From contig CALCVH010000175.1 of assembly GCA_937907585.1 (NCBI GenBank), forward strand, positions 1 through 36,220: DNA of 36,220 nucleotides. Reading direction: 5' to 3'. The position numbers and the translations under genes are program-made. Below are positions 15,941-24,348 of this stretch, in pieces; position 1 is the first letter of the stretch; every line of letters begins with the position of its first letter. A model generated the notes under the pieces. That model had not been told where the DNA came from. It saw nothing but the letters and a program-made list of their open reading frames with translations, and made no database searches. Source of the DNA: an uncultured Bacillota bacterium (lineage in GTDB: Bacteria > Bacillota_I > Bacilli_A > Izemoplasmatales > UBA1188).

Positions 15941-16789
15941 ATGAAGAAACTATCTATAAATGAAAAAGTAATAATGGGTTTAGTTTTTGCGTTATTTTTA
16001 ATTTATGCTTTAACGCTTATTTTCCCTTTTATTTGGTGTTTTTACAATTCTTTTAAAACAAATAGAGAATTCTTCAAAGACGTTTGGTCTTTCCCAACTA
16101 CTTGGAAATTTTCTAACTGGGTGGATGCATTTAAGCTTTCGGTAAATGGAGTTAAAATTCCTGGAATGTTTCTAAATAGTTTGTTTATTACTTCAGCTTC
16201 GACAATCATCAGCATATTTATGTCATCAATGACAGCTTACATTATTGCAAAATACCCTTTTAAAGGTAGTAACATTTTTTATGTTACTGCTTTGCTTCTC
16301 ATGATGATTCCATCTGTTGGTTCTATGGCAGCAGTTTACAAAATGTACACTGATTCTGGCTTATATAATACTTATTTAGGCCTTTTAATTGGTGCGTTTG
16401 GTGGTTTCGGCTCATCATTTATATTGCTGTATGGATTTTTTAAGAATTTAAGTTGGAGTTATGCTGAAGCGGCGTTTGTCGATGGTGCTAATCATTATGA
16501 TGTTTTCTTTAGAATAATGTTACCAATGGCAATTCCAGGTTTAGCGGCTGTTGCGATTCTATCTGCAATCGGTGTCTGGAATGATTATTTTACAGTATAT
16601 ATGTATGCGCCTAATAAAGTTACTATTGCAGTAGGACTACAAGGACTTGTCAATAAAATGCAGTTTGGTGCTAACTATCCACTTTTATTCGCAGTTCTAA
16701 TTATGTCTATTACACCAGTTATATTAGTCTTTGCGGTTTTCCAAAAGAAAATAATGGCGAATACTACTCTTGGAGGATTAAAAGGTTGA
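15941..16789 (+). CDS. ABC sugar importer permease, MalG/UgpE type
   Basis: Start set at ATG 15941, after GAGGGGAC; an upstream in-frame GTG at 15902 lies inside the hairpin stem and is rejected. The 282-residue product has about six membrane segments, the PFIWCFYNSFKTNREFF opening typical of this subunit, and an EAA loop SYAEAAFVDGANHYDVFFRIMLP. It ends FQKKIMANTTLGGLKG, the usual C-terminal tail of MalG-like permeases. It completes the importer begun at 8301 and 9745. Its stop is 4 nt before the next gene. Confidence 0.9.
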   Translation: MKKLSINEKVIMGLVFALFLIYALTLIFPFIWCFYNSFKTNREFFKDVWSFPTTWKFSNWVDAFKLSVNGVKIPGMFLNSLFITSASTIISIFMSSMTAYIIAKYPFKGSNIFYVTALLLMMIPSVGSMAAVYKMYTDSGLYNTYLGLLIGAFGGFGSSFILLYGFFKNLSWSYAEAAFVDGANHYDVFFRIMLPMAIPGLAAVAILSAIGVWNDYFTVYMYAPNKVTIAVGLQGLVNKMQFGANYPLLFAVLIMSITPVILVFAVFQKKIMANTTLGGLKG

Positions 16790-16793
16790 TACT

Positions 16794-17861
16794 ATGGATT
16801 TTTTAGACTTAGTAAAGGAAAAAATAAAAGAGGTCCCAATCGGAGCGTGGGTTCCTTATTATGATAAAGATTTAAATTTAGATTATTTAAAAGATATTAA
16901 AAATGTTGGTATAAACTACATTCCAGCAAGAGATTCAAAAAAAGAAACACTAGATTTAATAAAAGAATCAGGATTATATGCAATAGTAAATGATGATAGA
17001 GTTGTCTATTCAAACATACACACATTAAATGAAATACATAATTATTTGGATGATTATATCGACCACGATGCTTATTTTATGAGTTTTATTTGGGATGAGC
17101 CATCACCGACGATGATGTATTTTTCATCTGCAATTTTAAAACAAGTAGAAAAAGCAAAAGAAAATGCTATTGGATATGTTAACCTGCACCCAAATTATAG
17201 CGATGTAATAACTCAAAGAGAAGGTTTAAGTTATGATGAATACATTGAGCATTTTATTAAGTTGCATAATCCAAAAGTTCTTTCATTTGATAATTACCCA
17301 TTTTATACGGATAAAAATGATCTAAATTCATATATAACAAACCTCTTATCAATTAGTGCATATAGCAAAAAATATAATATTCCATTTTTATTTTTTGTTC
17401 AAAGTGCGGGTTTCCATAGTTGTAGGAATGTTGGATTTGAAGAGATGTCATTATTAGTTAATCTTGGTATGGGTTTTGGTGCTAAAGGATACTTATATTT
17501 TACTTATGCTGAGGTAACACACGAAGATGGTTTTAAAGAAGGCTTGCTTGATAAAGAATTAAATAAAACCGAAAGATATTATTATGCAAAAGAGATAAAT
17601 AATACTATCCAAAAAAATGCATCATTTTTCCTTGATTCATCATTTGTTGGTGTAAAATTTTATGATTCTGAATTTTCACATCTATCAAATATAGATATTC
17701 CTTTTGAAGTCAAAGGAAATTCAATAATGGTTTCCGTTTTTAATTATCAAGACAAAAATGTATATTATGTTGTTAACCTAGACTTTAAAGCAAATAATAA
17801 TTTTACATTTAATGGTCTAAAATATAAAATAAAAGCAGGAGAAGCTGTTTTAATAAAATAA
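16794..17861 (+). CDS. Cytoplasmic TIM-barrel glycosidase-like protein, paralogue of the operon's lipoprotein
   Basis: This 355-residue protein has no signal peptide. Its motifs match the lipoprotein at 6832 in order: IGAWVP for IGVWGG, VGINYIPARD for VGINLASCP, FIWDEP (98-103, Glu102) for YTDEP, LSFDNYPF for FCYDNYPL, FFVQSAGF for FLQSMGF, and a final strand GYLYFTYAE for IQWFCYYSP. It ends in a small beta-rich domain. An intracellular copy of an extracellular enzyme suggests stepwise processing of the same linkage before and after uptake. A hydrolase function is inferred, with the DEP glutamate as the best catalytic candidate. I do not recognise a named family. It is 10 nt upstream of the AraC gene. 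Confidence 0.65.
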   Translation: MDFLDLVKEKIKEVPIGAWVPYYDKDLNLDYLKDIKNVGINYIPARDSKKETLDLIKESGLYAIVNDDRVVYSNIHTLNEIHNYLDDYIDHDAYFMSFIWDEPSPTMMYFSSAILKQVEKAKENAIGYVNLHPNYSDVITQREGLSYDEYIEHFIKLHNPKVLSFDNYPFYTDKNDLNSYITNLLSISAYSKKYNIPFLFFVQSAGFHSCRNVGFEEMSLLVNLGMGFGAKGYLYFTYAEVTHEDGFKEGLLDKELNKTERYYYAKEINNTIQKNASFFLDSSFVGVKFYDSEFSHLSNIDIPFEVKGNSIMVSVFNYQDKNVYYVVNLDFKANNNFTFNGLKYKIKAGEAVLIK

Positions 17862-17871
17862 AAGGGAAGAG

Positions 17872-18723
17872 ATGAAATATTTAAAAATATTATTTAGCAA
17901 GTTACCAAGAATAATGTATGCACATAAGTGCACCATTGATAATATAAATATGATTGAACGAAAGAACACTTATCATGAGATTACTTTCGTTTTTGATGGT
18001 GAATTTCAAGTAACTGCTGAGAGCGGACAATATATAATCAGAAAGAATCAATTTTTCTACGCTCCAGCTGGTTTTAAGTATGAAGGCAAAATCTCTAAAA
18101 AACTTACCCATAGTTGTGTAGCTTTTTTCACTGATTCCCCATTTGAACTTGTTAATGAAAATGAAATATCTTTTACTTACAGCAACAATAGGTTTAAAAC
18201 GGAAATAGAACCATTATATATACCGCTTGTTGGAGAATTAAATCCTTTATCACTAGAGTTAATGGGTTCTATAGTAAATCTAAACAATAGAAAAAGAGAA
18301 TATCAAAATCTGCTTTTTGGAGCTGAAATTGTAGAATTATGCAGTTCCATTGCTTATACACAAGAAAATAATGCATTAAGAACAACATCATCAACATATG
18401 CCCTATTAGTTGATAATTTTTTATTACAAAACTATAATAATCCAGATTTAAACTTAAATATAATATCATCAAATATTGGTTTAAATCTTAATTATCTTTG
18501 TGAAATATACAAAAAAGAAACTGGTAAAACTATTATTCAAAAACTAATAGAAATAAGAATTGAATCTGCCAAAAATTTATTATTACTAAATAAATACAAA
18601 ATAAAAGACGTATCGGAATTGGTTGGTTTAGTTGATCCTAATTATTTCTCTCTATTTTTTAAAAAAATAGTGGGCGTAACACCTAAAGAATATATAAACC
18701 TGAATGCGTCAAAGGACATTTAA
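17872..18723 (+). CDS. AraC-family transcriptional regulator with cupin-like sensor
   Basis: This 283-residue protein has an N-terminal half with short beta strands typical of AraC sugar-sensing cupins (YHEITFVFDGEF, QYIIRKNQFFYAPAGFKY) and a C-terminal pair of helix-turn-helix motifs. The first HTH is around LNIISSNIGLNLNYLCEIYKKE, and the second around IKDVSELVGLVDPNYFSLFFKKIVGVTPKEYI, which carries the AraC signature. GGGAAGAG lies just before the ATG. It is inside the importer operon, so it is probably an activator of that operon responding to a sugar product. The inducer is unknown. Confidence 0.88.
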   Translation: MKYLKILFSKLPRIMYAHKCTIDNINMIERKNTYHEITFVFDGEFQVTAESGQYIIRKNQFFYAPAGFKYEGKISKKLTHSCVAFFTDSPFELVNENEISFTYSNNRFKTEIEPLYIPLVGELNPLSLELMGSIVNLNNRKREYQNLLFGAEIVELCSSIAYTQENNALRTTSSTYALLVDNFLLQNYNNPDLNLNIISSNIGLNLNYLCEIYKKETGKTIIQKLIEIRIESAKNLLLLNKYKIKDVSELVGLVDPNYFSLFFKKIVGVTPKEYINLNASKDI

Positions 18724-18726
18724 ATT

Positions 18727-21276
18727 ATGATAAAAAACATAGAAATATTATTTAATAAAAAGAAGGAATTAAAAGTTGAATTAAAGAAAGCTGAGATGTT
18801 ATCTAGTAATTCATATTCAACGAACAATTCCTTTATTTTATCGTTATCACTTAAGATTAGTGAAAATATTAGTAATAATCATTCAATTGTGACCATTTTG
18901 TATGATGATTACGGATTTTCTTTTAAGCCTGTAGAGGTCAAGATTAATACACCAATGTATTATGAAGAAGAAAATGTTTTGATAATTGAAAAAGGAAGCA
19001 ACTATTCTTTAGACAACATTAAAGAATATTTAAATAAAAATAAAAAAGAAACTACTCAAGCAACTTATAAAAAAGCTTTAAATGAAACTGGTGGAATTGA
19101 ACCTTCTACTATTATTTTAAATGTTCCACTTGATGCAAGAACTTTTGAACTTGGATTTAGAAAGAGCTCTATTGAAGAAAAACAACATTATGATTTATAT
19201 GATTATGTTGTTCCTCATTACAACTATAAAAAGGTTAGTGATAAAGATAATAATATTGAGGAAATAAAATATCGTTATCTTTTAGGAAGAGGAATGGGTG
19301 TTAACCATAAAATAAAAAGAAGAATGGAAGAAGGGATTCTTCCAATCTTAAACGCTAGTGTTTTTGATGATGATCTTGAATATAAAATTACTGCTTTTTC
19401 TACACTGATTAATGAAAAGTTAGAGAATTCAAAAGGCACTGATTACTTGCTAGCGGATAGTGTTAGTGCTGGTGCTTCTTTTAGTGAAAAACAAAAAAAG
19501 AGATTAAAAAAATTGGATTTTAATGATGATGCTCCAGTATTACTTATGAAAATTGAAGTTGTTAATCACTCTTTATATCCTCTCTTATCTTTTGTTAGGC
19601 TACCTCATATTAACACATTTATTATGAGCGAAACAAAAGTTGTTGATGGTCAATATTTCGATAGTCATTACGGATATGGAAAAGTAAATGATAAAGTATA
19701 TATGATTGCTAGACTAAATGGTAAAAACGATAATTTATCTATTGAGAATACTGCTCTAGTTGATAAAAGCATAGATTACGAAATTCTTCTTTTCCATAAA
19801 CCTATAAAAGAAGAAGATGCTAAAAAATACTACAACTTTGATTTTGATAAAGAACATAAAAAAGTTAAAAAATACTATAAGAGTATTCTAAAAAATAAAG
19901 CTCGTATTTCCACTCCTGAACGATTAATAAATGAATTATGGGATGCTAACTATATTCAAATGAGACAAAACTGCTTTGGAAAGAATGGTTCAAATTCATA
20001 TGCTCCATGCGTTGGCGTATACAATCCTATAGGTTCTGAGTCATATGGAATTATAAGCTATTTAGCTGCTTTTGGTGATACCGTTTATGCAAAGAATACT
20101 GCAAATTATTTCTTTATAAAACAAAGAGAAGATGGTTTTATTCAAAATATAGATGGATATATGCTTGAAACAGGAGGAGCATTATTAATATTAAGAGACG
20201 TCTATTTATATAACAGAGATAAAAAATGGTTAAAAACTCTAGAAAAGAATATTATTAAGGCGGTAAGTTATCTTTCTAAATGGATCGATAGAAATTCTAT
20301 AAACGATGGTAGAAACGGTTTTGGAATGATAGATGGAAGAGTTGCAGATCCGGTAGACAATAAAAGAATATATATGTTAAATGGGAATTGTTATGCGGGA
20401 TTATATTCTGCATATATGCTATTAAAGGAATTAAACAATAGCCAATATGAAATGGTTCTTGAAAGAGCGAACATACTAAAGGATAATATTATTAAATCGC
20501 TAACACAAAATATGATTTATTCTCCTTTATCTCCACTTAAAAACGGAACATATCTTCCTTTTATATCTTCATGGGCAGATGAGTATGGAGCATCGTCCCT
20601 ATCTTTAAATGGTGAATCTTGTGTTTCGCATGCAACATTTATGGCAAAAGATTCACTTCTTTCCGCAACATATCTTATTAGATATGGAGTTTTAGATGTA
20701 AATTCATCGTTAGCGAAAATGATATTAAAAGTTCAAAAAGATATATGCTTAACGAACAATACGGCATTCTCTCAGCCATATTATAGTCCTATTCCATATG
20801 CGAATATTAGAGCTGGTAACATAAACGATTATATTGAAGAGTTCTATTATGCTCTAGCAGGCTTATCAGATAAAGAAACATATTATTTCTGGGAACATTT
20901 CTTCCTTGCCACCCCTCATAAAACTTCTGAACAAGGATTCTTCTCTATGAGATTAAAAGAAATATTTGCATATGAAGATTTTGAAAAAAACGAGCTCGTA
21001 GTATTTAAAGCTATTCCAAATAATTGGGTAAATAAAAAGAATAATACTATTGAAGTAAAAAATTTAAATACAATGCTTGGGAAGTTAAGTGTTAAATTTA
21101 CAAATAAAGAAGCATTTGTTTATCATATAGATATCGATTTTATTCCATTTGATAAAAATACTAAAATTGTTTTATATTTACCGGTAAGAAAAAACGAAAT
21201 TTATATAGATAATAAAAACTATATAATAATAGACTCATCAATAAAAACCTTTGATTATAAAACAAAAGAAATATAA
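18727..21276 (+). CDS. Six-hairpin (alpha/alpha) glycoside hydrolase-like protein
   Basis: An 849-residue cytoplasmic protein starting 4 nt after the AraC stop, with AAAGGA about 10 nt upstream. The first 380 residues are beta-rich. From about residue 395 the protein is helical, with features of (alpha/alpha)6-barrel glycosidases: LINELWDANYIQMRQNCFG, GSESYGIISYLAAFGD, FFIKQREDGFIQNIDGYMLETGGALLILRDVYLY, and later NGNCYAGLYSAYMLLKEL. A short beta domain ends it. This layout is shared by GH78, GH95, GH63 and GH65-like enzymes. I cannot place it in one family, and catalytic acids cannot be assigned with confidence. No signal peptide, so it should act on imported oligosaccharides. It is last before the bidirectional terminator. 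Confidence 0.6.
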   Translation: MIKNIEILFNKKKELKVELKKAEMLSSNSYSTNNSFILSLSLKISENISNNHSIVTILYDDYGFSFKPVEVKINTPMYYEEENVLIIEKGSNYSLDNIKEYLNKNKKETTQATYKKALNETGGIEPSTIILNVPLDARTFELGFRKSSIEEKQHYDLYDYVVPHYNYKKVSDKDNNIEEIKYRYLLGRGMGVNHKIKRRMEEGILPILNASVFDDDLEYKITAFSTLINEKLENSKGTDYLLADSVSAGASFSEKQKKRLKKLDFNDDAPVLLMKIEVVNHSLYPLLSFVRLPHINTFIMSETKVVDGQYFDSHYGYGKVNDKVYMIARLNGKNDNLSIENTALVDKSIDYEILLFHKPIKEEDAKKYYNFDFDKEHKKVKKYYKSILKNKARISTPERLINELWDANYIQMRQNCFGKNGSNSYAPCVGVYNPIGSESYGIISYLAAFGDTVYAKNTANYFFIKQREDGFIQNIDGYMLETGGALLILRDVYLYNRDKKWLKTLEKNIIKAVSYLSKWIDRNSINDGRNGFGMIDGRVADPVDNKRIYMLNGNCYAGLYSAYMLLKELNNSQYEMVLERANILKDNIIKSLTQNMIYSPLSPLKNGTYLPFISSWADEYGASSLSLNGESCVSHATFMAKDSLLSATYLIRYGVLDVNSSLAKMILKVQKDICLTNNTAFSQPYYSPIPYANIRAGNINDYIEEFYYALAGLSDKETYYFWEHFFLATPHKTSEQGFFSMRLKEIFAYEDFEKNELVVFKAIPNNWVNKKNNTIEVKNLNTMLGKLSVKFTNKEAFVYHIDIDFIPFDKNTKIVLYLPVRKNEIYIDNKNYIIIDSSIKTFDYKTKEI

Positions 21277-21295
21277 ACGCTTATTTTATTAGATG

Positions 21296-21348
21296 AAAAA
21301 AGAACTGCGATTAATCCTACATAATACGGATTATTCAAGTTCTTTTTT
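21296..21348. terminator. Bidirectional terminator between convergent genes
   Basis: AAAAAAGAACT (21296-21306) pairs with AGTTCTTTTTT (21338-21348). An inner stem AATCC/GGATT (21313-21317 with 21328-21332) continues the pairing through small internal loops. A and T tracts flank the stem on both strands, so it can stop transcription from the operon on the left and from the minus-strand AraC gene, whose stop codon overlaps its right edge. Confidence 0.85.
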
Positions 21349-22195
21349 ATTTAATTTCCTTGGTCAATTTAACTTTTCTATATTTGCCAGGAGTCATATT
21401 GTATTTCTTCTTAAATATTTGATTAAAATGAGACAAACTAGATATTCCTATTTCGTTTGCGATGTTCTCTATTAAATCATTAGTCAACTTGAGTTGGCTT
21501 GCGGCGTAACTTAATTTTATATTTAAGAAATAGTCCTGCATAGTTAAACCTGTTGTATCCTTAAATAGTCTTGTTAACTGCATATATGAATAGTGAGAAT
21601 TTTTAGACATATCCTTAATTGATTTATTAAAGTTACTAATGTCATTCATTTTTTTAACTATATCTTCAACTTCATTTAGTTGTTCAATAGAAGAGCTAGA
21701 TATTTGATAGAAATTAGGATACAAATGAGTTAAGAAGATCATCATCGCGTTTTTGATGATGATAAGATTATTGTTTATGTCGTTGCTCCAAAGGAGAGTA
21801 GAAACATAATTTTTTAAAATGAAAGAAGCAGTTGATTCGCTTATTATTGCGTGAACGCCACCATCGTTACATAATTTATCAAATAAATTAACATCTAAAG
21901 TATCAGTTAATTCTTTTAATGCTTTGCTTGTTGTTTTGATATTAAAAATATTAGGACCTTTATTGGTTCCTATTTCATGTGCTTTTATTAAATGAACATC
22001 TTTTGGCCTAATTATATATATTGTGTTCTTATGAATAATTTCTTTTACGCCATTTATTATATGTTCAACATCATGTAGAGTATAGAAAAACTCCCAATAA
22101 TCATGGGTGTGCATTATAGGAAATTCATAGTCACAGTTATAGCCAAAACCATACTCATAGTATTCGAGCTGTTCGGCAGCAAAGAGCTTTAACAT
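21347..22195 (-). CDS. AraC-family regulator with cupin domain, divergent
   Basis: Taken from ATG 22195, giving 282 residues; a TTG nine codons upstream is in frame but lies across the -10 box. The N-terminal cupin has HTHDYWEFFYT, the metal- or sugar-site pattern common in this class, then a beta strand region IIHKNTIYIIRPKDVHLIKAHE. The C-terminal HTH pair includes MSKNSHYSYMQLTRLFKDTTG and IENIANEIGISSLSHFNQIFKKKYNMTPGKYR, the AraC signature. It faces the large operon starting at 22453, so it most likely controls that operon. The transcript appears leaderless: the -10 box ends 6 nt before the ATG and no ribosome site is seen. Confidence 0.87.
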   Translation of the reverse strand: MLKLFAAEQLEYYEYGFGYNCDYEFPIMHTHDYWEFFYTLHDVEHIINGVKEIIHKNTIYIIRPKDVHLIKAHEIGTNKGPNIFNIKTTSKALKELTDTLDVNLFDKLCNDGGVHAIISESTASFILKNYVSTLLWSNDINNNLIIIKNAMMIFLTHLYPNFYQISSSSIEQLNEVEDIVKKMNDISNFNKSIKDMSKNSHYSYMQLTRLFKDTTGLTMQDYFLNIKLSYAASQLKLTNDLIENIANEIGISSLSHFNQIFKKKYNMTPGKYRKVKLTKEIK

Positions 22196-22201
22196 GCTTA
22201 T

Positions 22202-22229
22202 ATTATAGAACAAATAGAGCAAAAATCAA
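22202..22229 (-). promoter_or_regulatory. Promoter of the divergent AraC gene, leaderless
   Basis: On the minus strand, TATAAT lies at 22207-22202 and TTGATT at 22229-22224, separated by 16 nt. A start site 6 to 7 nt beyond the -10 box falls on the A of the ATG at 22195. There is no Shine-Dalgarno sequence in between, supporting leaderless translation of this regulator. Confidence 0.6.
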
Positions 22230-22280
22230 TAATAATAAGTTTTTTTGTTAATATTTATATTTACGCATATTTTAAGGGCT

Positions 22281-22302
22281 AAATGTTAGTAAAATAACAT
22301 TT
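22281..22302. promoter_or_regulatory. Inverted repeat in divergent intergenic region, candidate operator
   Basis: AAATGTTA (22281-22288) and TAACATTT (22295-22302) form perfect 8-bp arms around 6 nt. It lies between the minus-strand AraC promoter and the plus-strand operon. A terminator is unlikely, since no gene ends here. Binding by the adjacent AraC protein or by another regulator is inferred. Confidence 0.45.
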
Positions 22303-22395
22303 TTTAATATATTTTACAAAATAGTAAATTATTTCCTATAAAATATCGATGTTATTAAACCGCAATTTTGTGATATATAAAAACATCTATTAAAA

Positions 22396-22412
22396 TAACC
22401 TTTATGGTTATA
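22396..22412. promoter_or_regulatory. Inverted repeat overlapping the promoter of the large operon
   Basis: ATAACC (22396-22401) and GGTTAT (22407-22412) form perfect 6-bp arms around 5 nt. A plausible promoter TTGTGA (22368-22373) with TAAAAT (22392-22397) would put this repeat over the -10 and start region, as for a repressor; a TATGAT box at 22412-22417 is an alternative. The arm sequence TAACC/GGTTA recalls the shared element at 176-199. The ATG at 22453 has AAGGTG upstream. Confidence 0.5.
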
Positions 22413-22452
22413 TGATGATAAAATTAAAGTAGATAAGCATTTAAGGTGAAAA

Positions 22453-24348
22453 ATGAAAATAATTGGTGTTTTTAAAACTCATTTCGATTATGGATACACA
22501 GATAGTCAAAAAAATATCTTGAAACTATATCGAACCGAAATAATAGATAAGGTATTAAAAGTGATTGAGGAAACTCAATCATTTGGCTATGATTTGATCT
22601 ATAAATGGACTTTACCATCATGGCTTCTTATGTATATTTATGATAACGCTACTAGCGATAGAAAAAATAAATTAAAAGAATTTATAGAAAAAGATTATAT
22701 TACTTGTCATGCTTTACCATTTACTATTCATACAGAATTATTAACCGAAAGACAATTTGATGATCTTTTTATTCCCGCAAGAAGATATAGCGAAACATTT
22801 AAGAAACCAATGCCTATTGCGGCTAAAATGACGGATGTTCCAGGCCATACTATGGCTTTAATTGAACCATTAATCAAAAATGGTGTTAAGTTCTTACATC
22901 TAGGTAAAAACCCTTATTGTACAGCCCCAAAGGTTCCTTTACTTTTCTTTTGGGAAGATACAAAGGGAAATAGAATACTCACAATGTACAACCAGTTTTA
23001 TGGTTCTAAGACCTTGCCTCCAAAAAGATGGAATTATCCAGTATGGTTAGCTTTAAACCAAACAGGGGATAACGCCGGTGGACATAGCGCTAAAGTTATT
23101 AGCGATATGAAAGACGAAATTGGTAATAAAGGAGAATTAGTTATTGGTTCATTAGATGATTTCGCAAAAGAAATACTAAAATGCGATTTATCTAATATAC
23201 CAGTAATTAGAGGCGAACTGGGTGACACTTGGATTCATGGCGCAAGCACTTATCCAAAAGAGTTAGGTATCTATAGAAGAATAAGAAGCGAATTCTGTAG
23301 AATAGCTGATGAATATGATCTATCAAAATTTAAAGATTTAGAAATGGAGTTTAGAGATGAGATGATTCAATATGTAGAACATACATTTGGAATCAATATC
23401 TGTAGATACCTAGGATATGATAGAGAATATTATAAGGAACTATTTAATAAAGAAAGAAGAGAAAGAGAAGAATATAAAATACTTGAAGCTTCTTGGCAGG
23501 AACAAAAAGATAGAGTCTATAAACTAGAAAGAATACTAAATGAAATCAAGAAAAAAATAGATTATAAAGAACCTATTAAAGAAGAAACTGCTTCTAATTC
23601 AAAATTTAGAATAGCTATTGAAAGAGGAGTTCCTGTAATCTATACACCAAAAGGCGAAAGAATTAGGCTTGAATATTCATACATAATCGAAAGCGCAGAT
23701 AAACTTCATATGTTTATGAAAAAGTATATGGTTAGATTCTCCGATTGGTCAACAGTAGATTTAGGAAAAGAAAGATATCCTGAAATAGATAAATATGTCT
23801 ATAAAGGTAAGCTAGTTGATTCATATGTAAGCGATGATTTCATCAAATGTAAATATGAATCAAATATAGAAAGCTATAAAGATTTTGGAAACTGTGAAAC
23901 ATTCGAAATTACTCTTAAAAAGTGTAATGATTCAGTTAATATACATTTAACATTATTTAATAAACACGCAACTCCGTTTGTTGAAAATGGTGGAATGTTA
24001 TTCAAACTTGATAACGCTAAAGGTAGTTATATTGTATCTAAATGTGGTTTAGAAATTGATACTGATAAAGATATAGTTAAGGGCGCTAATCAATATATGT
24101 TTTCAATGGATAAATACGCTAGGATTGGAAATGTAGTATTAGAATCTATCGACGCTCCACTCGTATCATTTAATAAGGATCCAATATTGGAATACAGCGT
24201 AAATAGAGTTAAGAAACAACCGCTATTTAATATCAATCTATTCAATACACAGTGGGGAACAAACTTCCCGCAGTGGATAGAAGATAAAGAATTAGATTTT
24301 GAATTTATTATTAAAGAAAAGGACTTTTCTAACGATGGAAGACATTAG
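22453..24348 (+). CDS. GH38-like (DUF5054-type) putative alpha-mannosidase-related protein
   Basis: This 631-residue cytoplasmic protein begins FKTHFDYGYTD, with His10 and Asp12 like the zinc-binding H-x-D of GH38 enzymes. MTDVPGHTMAL supplies Asp128, in the place of the GH38 nucleophile and zinc ligand. Further on, GVKFLHLGKNPYCTAP, a GELGDTWIHGASTYPKEL stretch around 267-285, and a beta-rich C-terminal half match what I recall of DUF5054 proteins, which are related to family 38 glycosidases. The reaction for this subgroup is not established to my knowledge; hydrolysis of an alpha-mannoside is a reasonable guess. It opens the large operon and overlaps the next gene by 14 nt, which implies translational coupling. 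Confidence 0.75.
   Translation: MKIIGVFKTHFDYGYTDSQKNILKLYRTEIIDKVLKVIEETQSFGYDLIYKWTLPSWLLMYIYDNATSDRKNKLKEFIEKDYITCHALPFTIHTELLTERQFDDLFIPARRYSETFKKPMPIAAKMTDVPGHTMALIEPLIKNGVKFLHLGKNPYCTAPKVPLLFFWEDTKGNRILTMYNQFYGSKTLPPKRWNYPVWLALNQTGDNAGGHSAKVISDMKDEIGNKGELVIGSLDDFAKEILKCDLSNIPVIRGELGDTWIHGASTYPKELGIYRRIRSEFCRIADEYDLSKFKDLEMEFRDEMIQYVEHTFGINICRYLGYDREYYKELFNKERREREEYKILEASWQEQKDRVYKLERILNEIKKKIDYKEPIKEETASNSKFRIAIERGVPVIYTPKGERIRLEYSYIIESADKLHMFMKKYMVRFSDWSTVDLGKERYPEIDKYVYKGKLVDSYVSDDFIKCKYESNIESYKDFGNCETFEITLKKCNDSVNIHLTLFNKHATPFVENGGMLFKLDNAKGSYIVSKCGLEIDTDKDIVKGANQYMFSMDKYARIGNVVLESIDAPLVSFNKDPILEYSVNRVKKQPLFNINLFNTQWGTNFPQWIEDKELDFEFIIKEKDFSNDGRH

Noticed and set aside
21293..21475. 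Small plus-strand frame after the six-hairpin gene
   Set aside because: It runs through the bidirectional terminator and antisense to the AraC gene, with no ribosome site.
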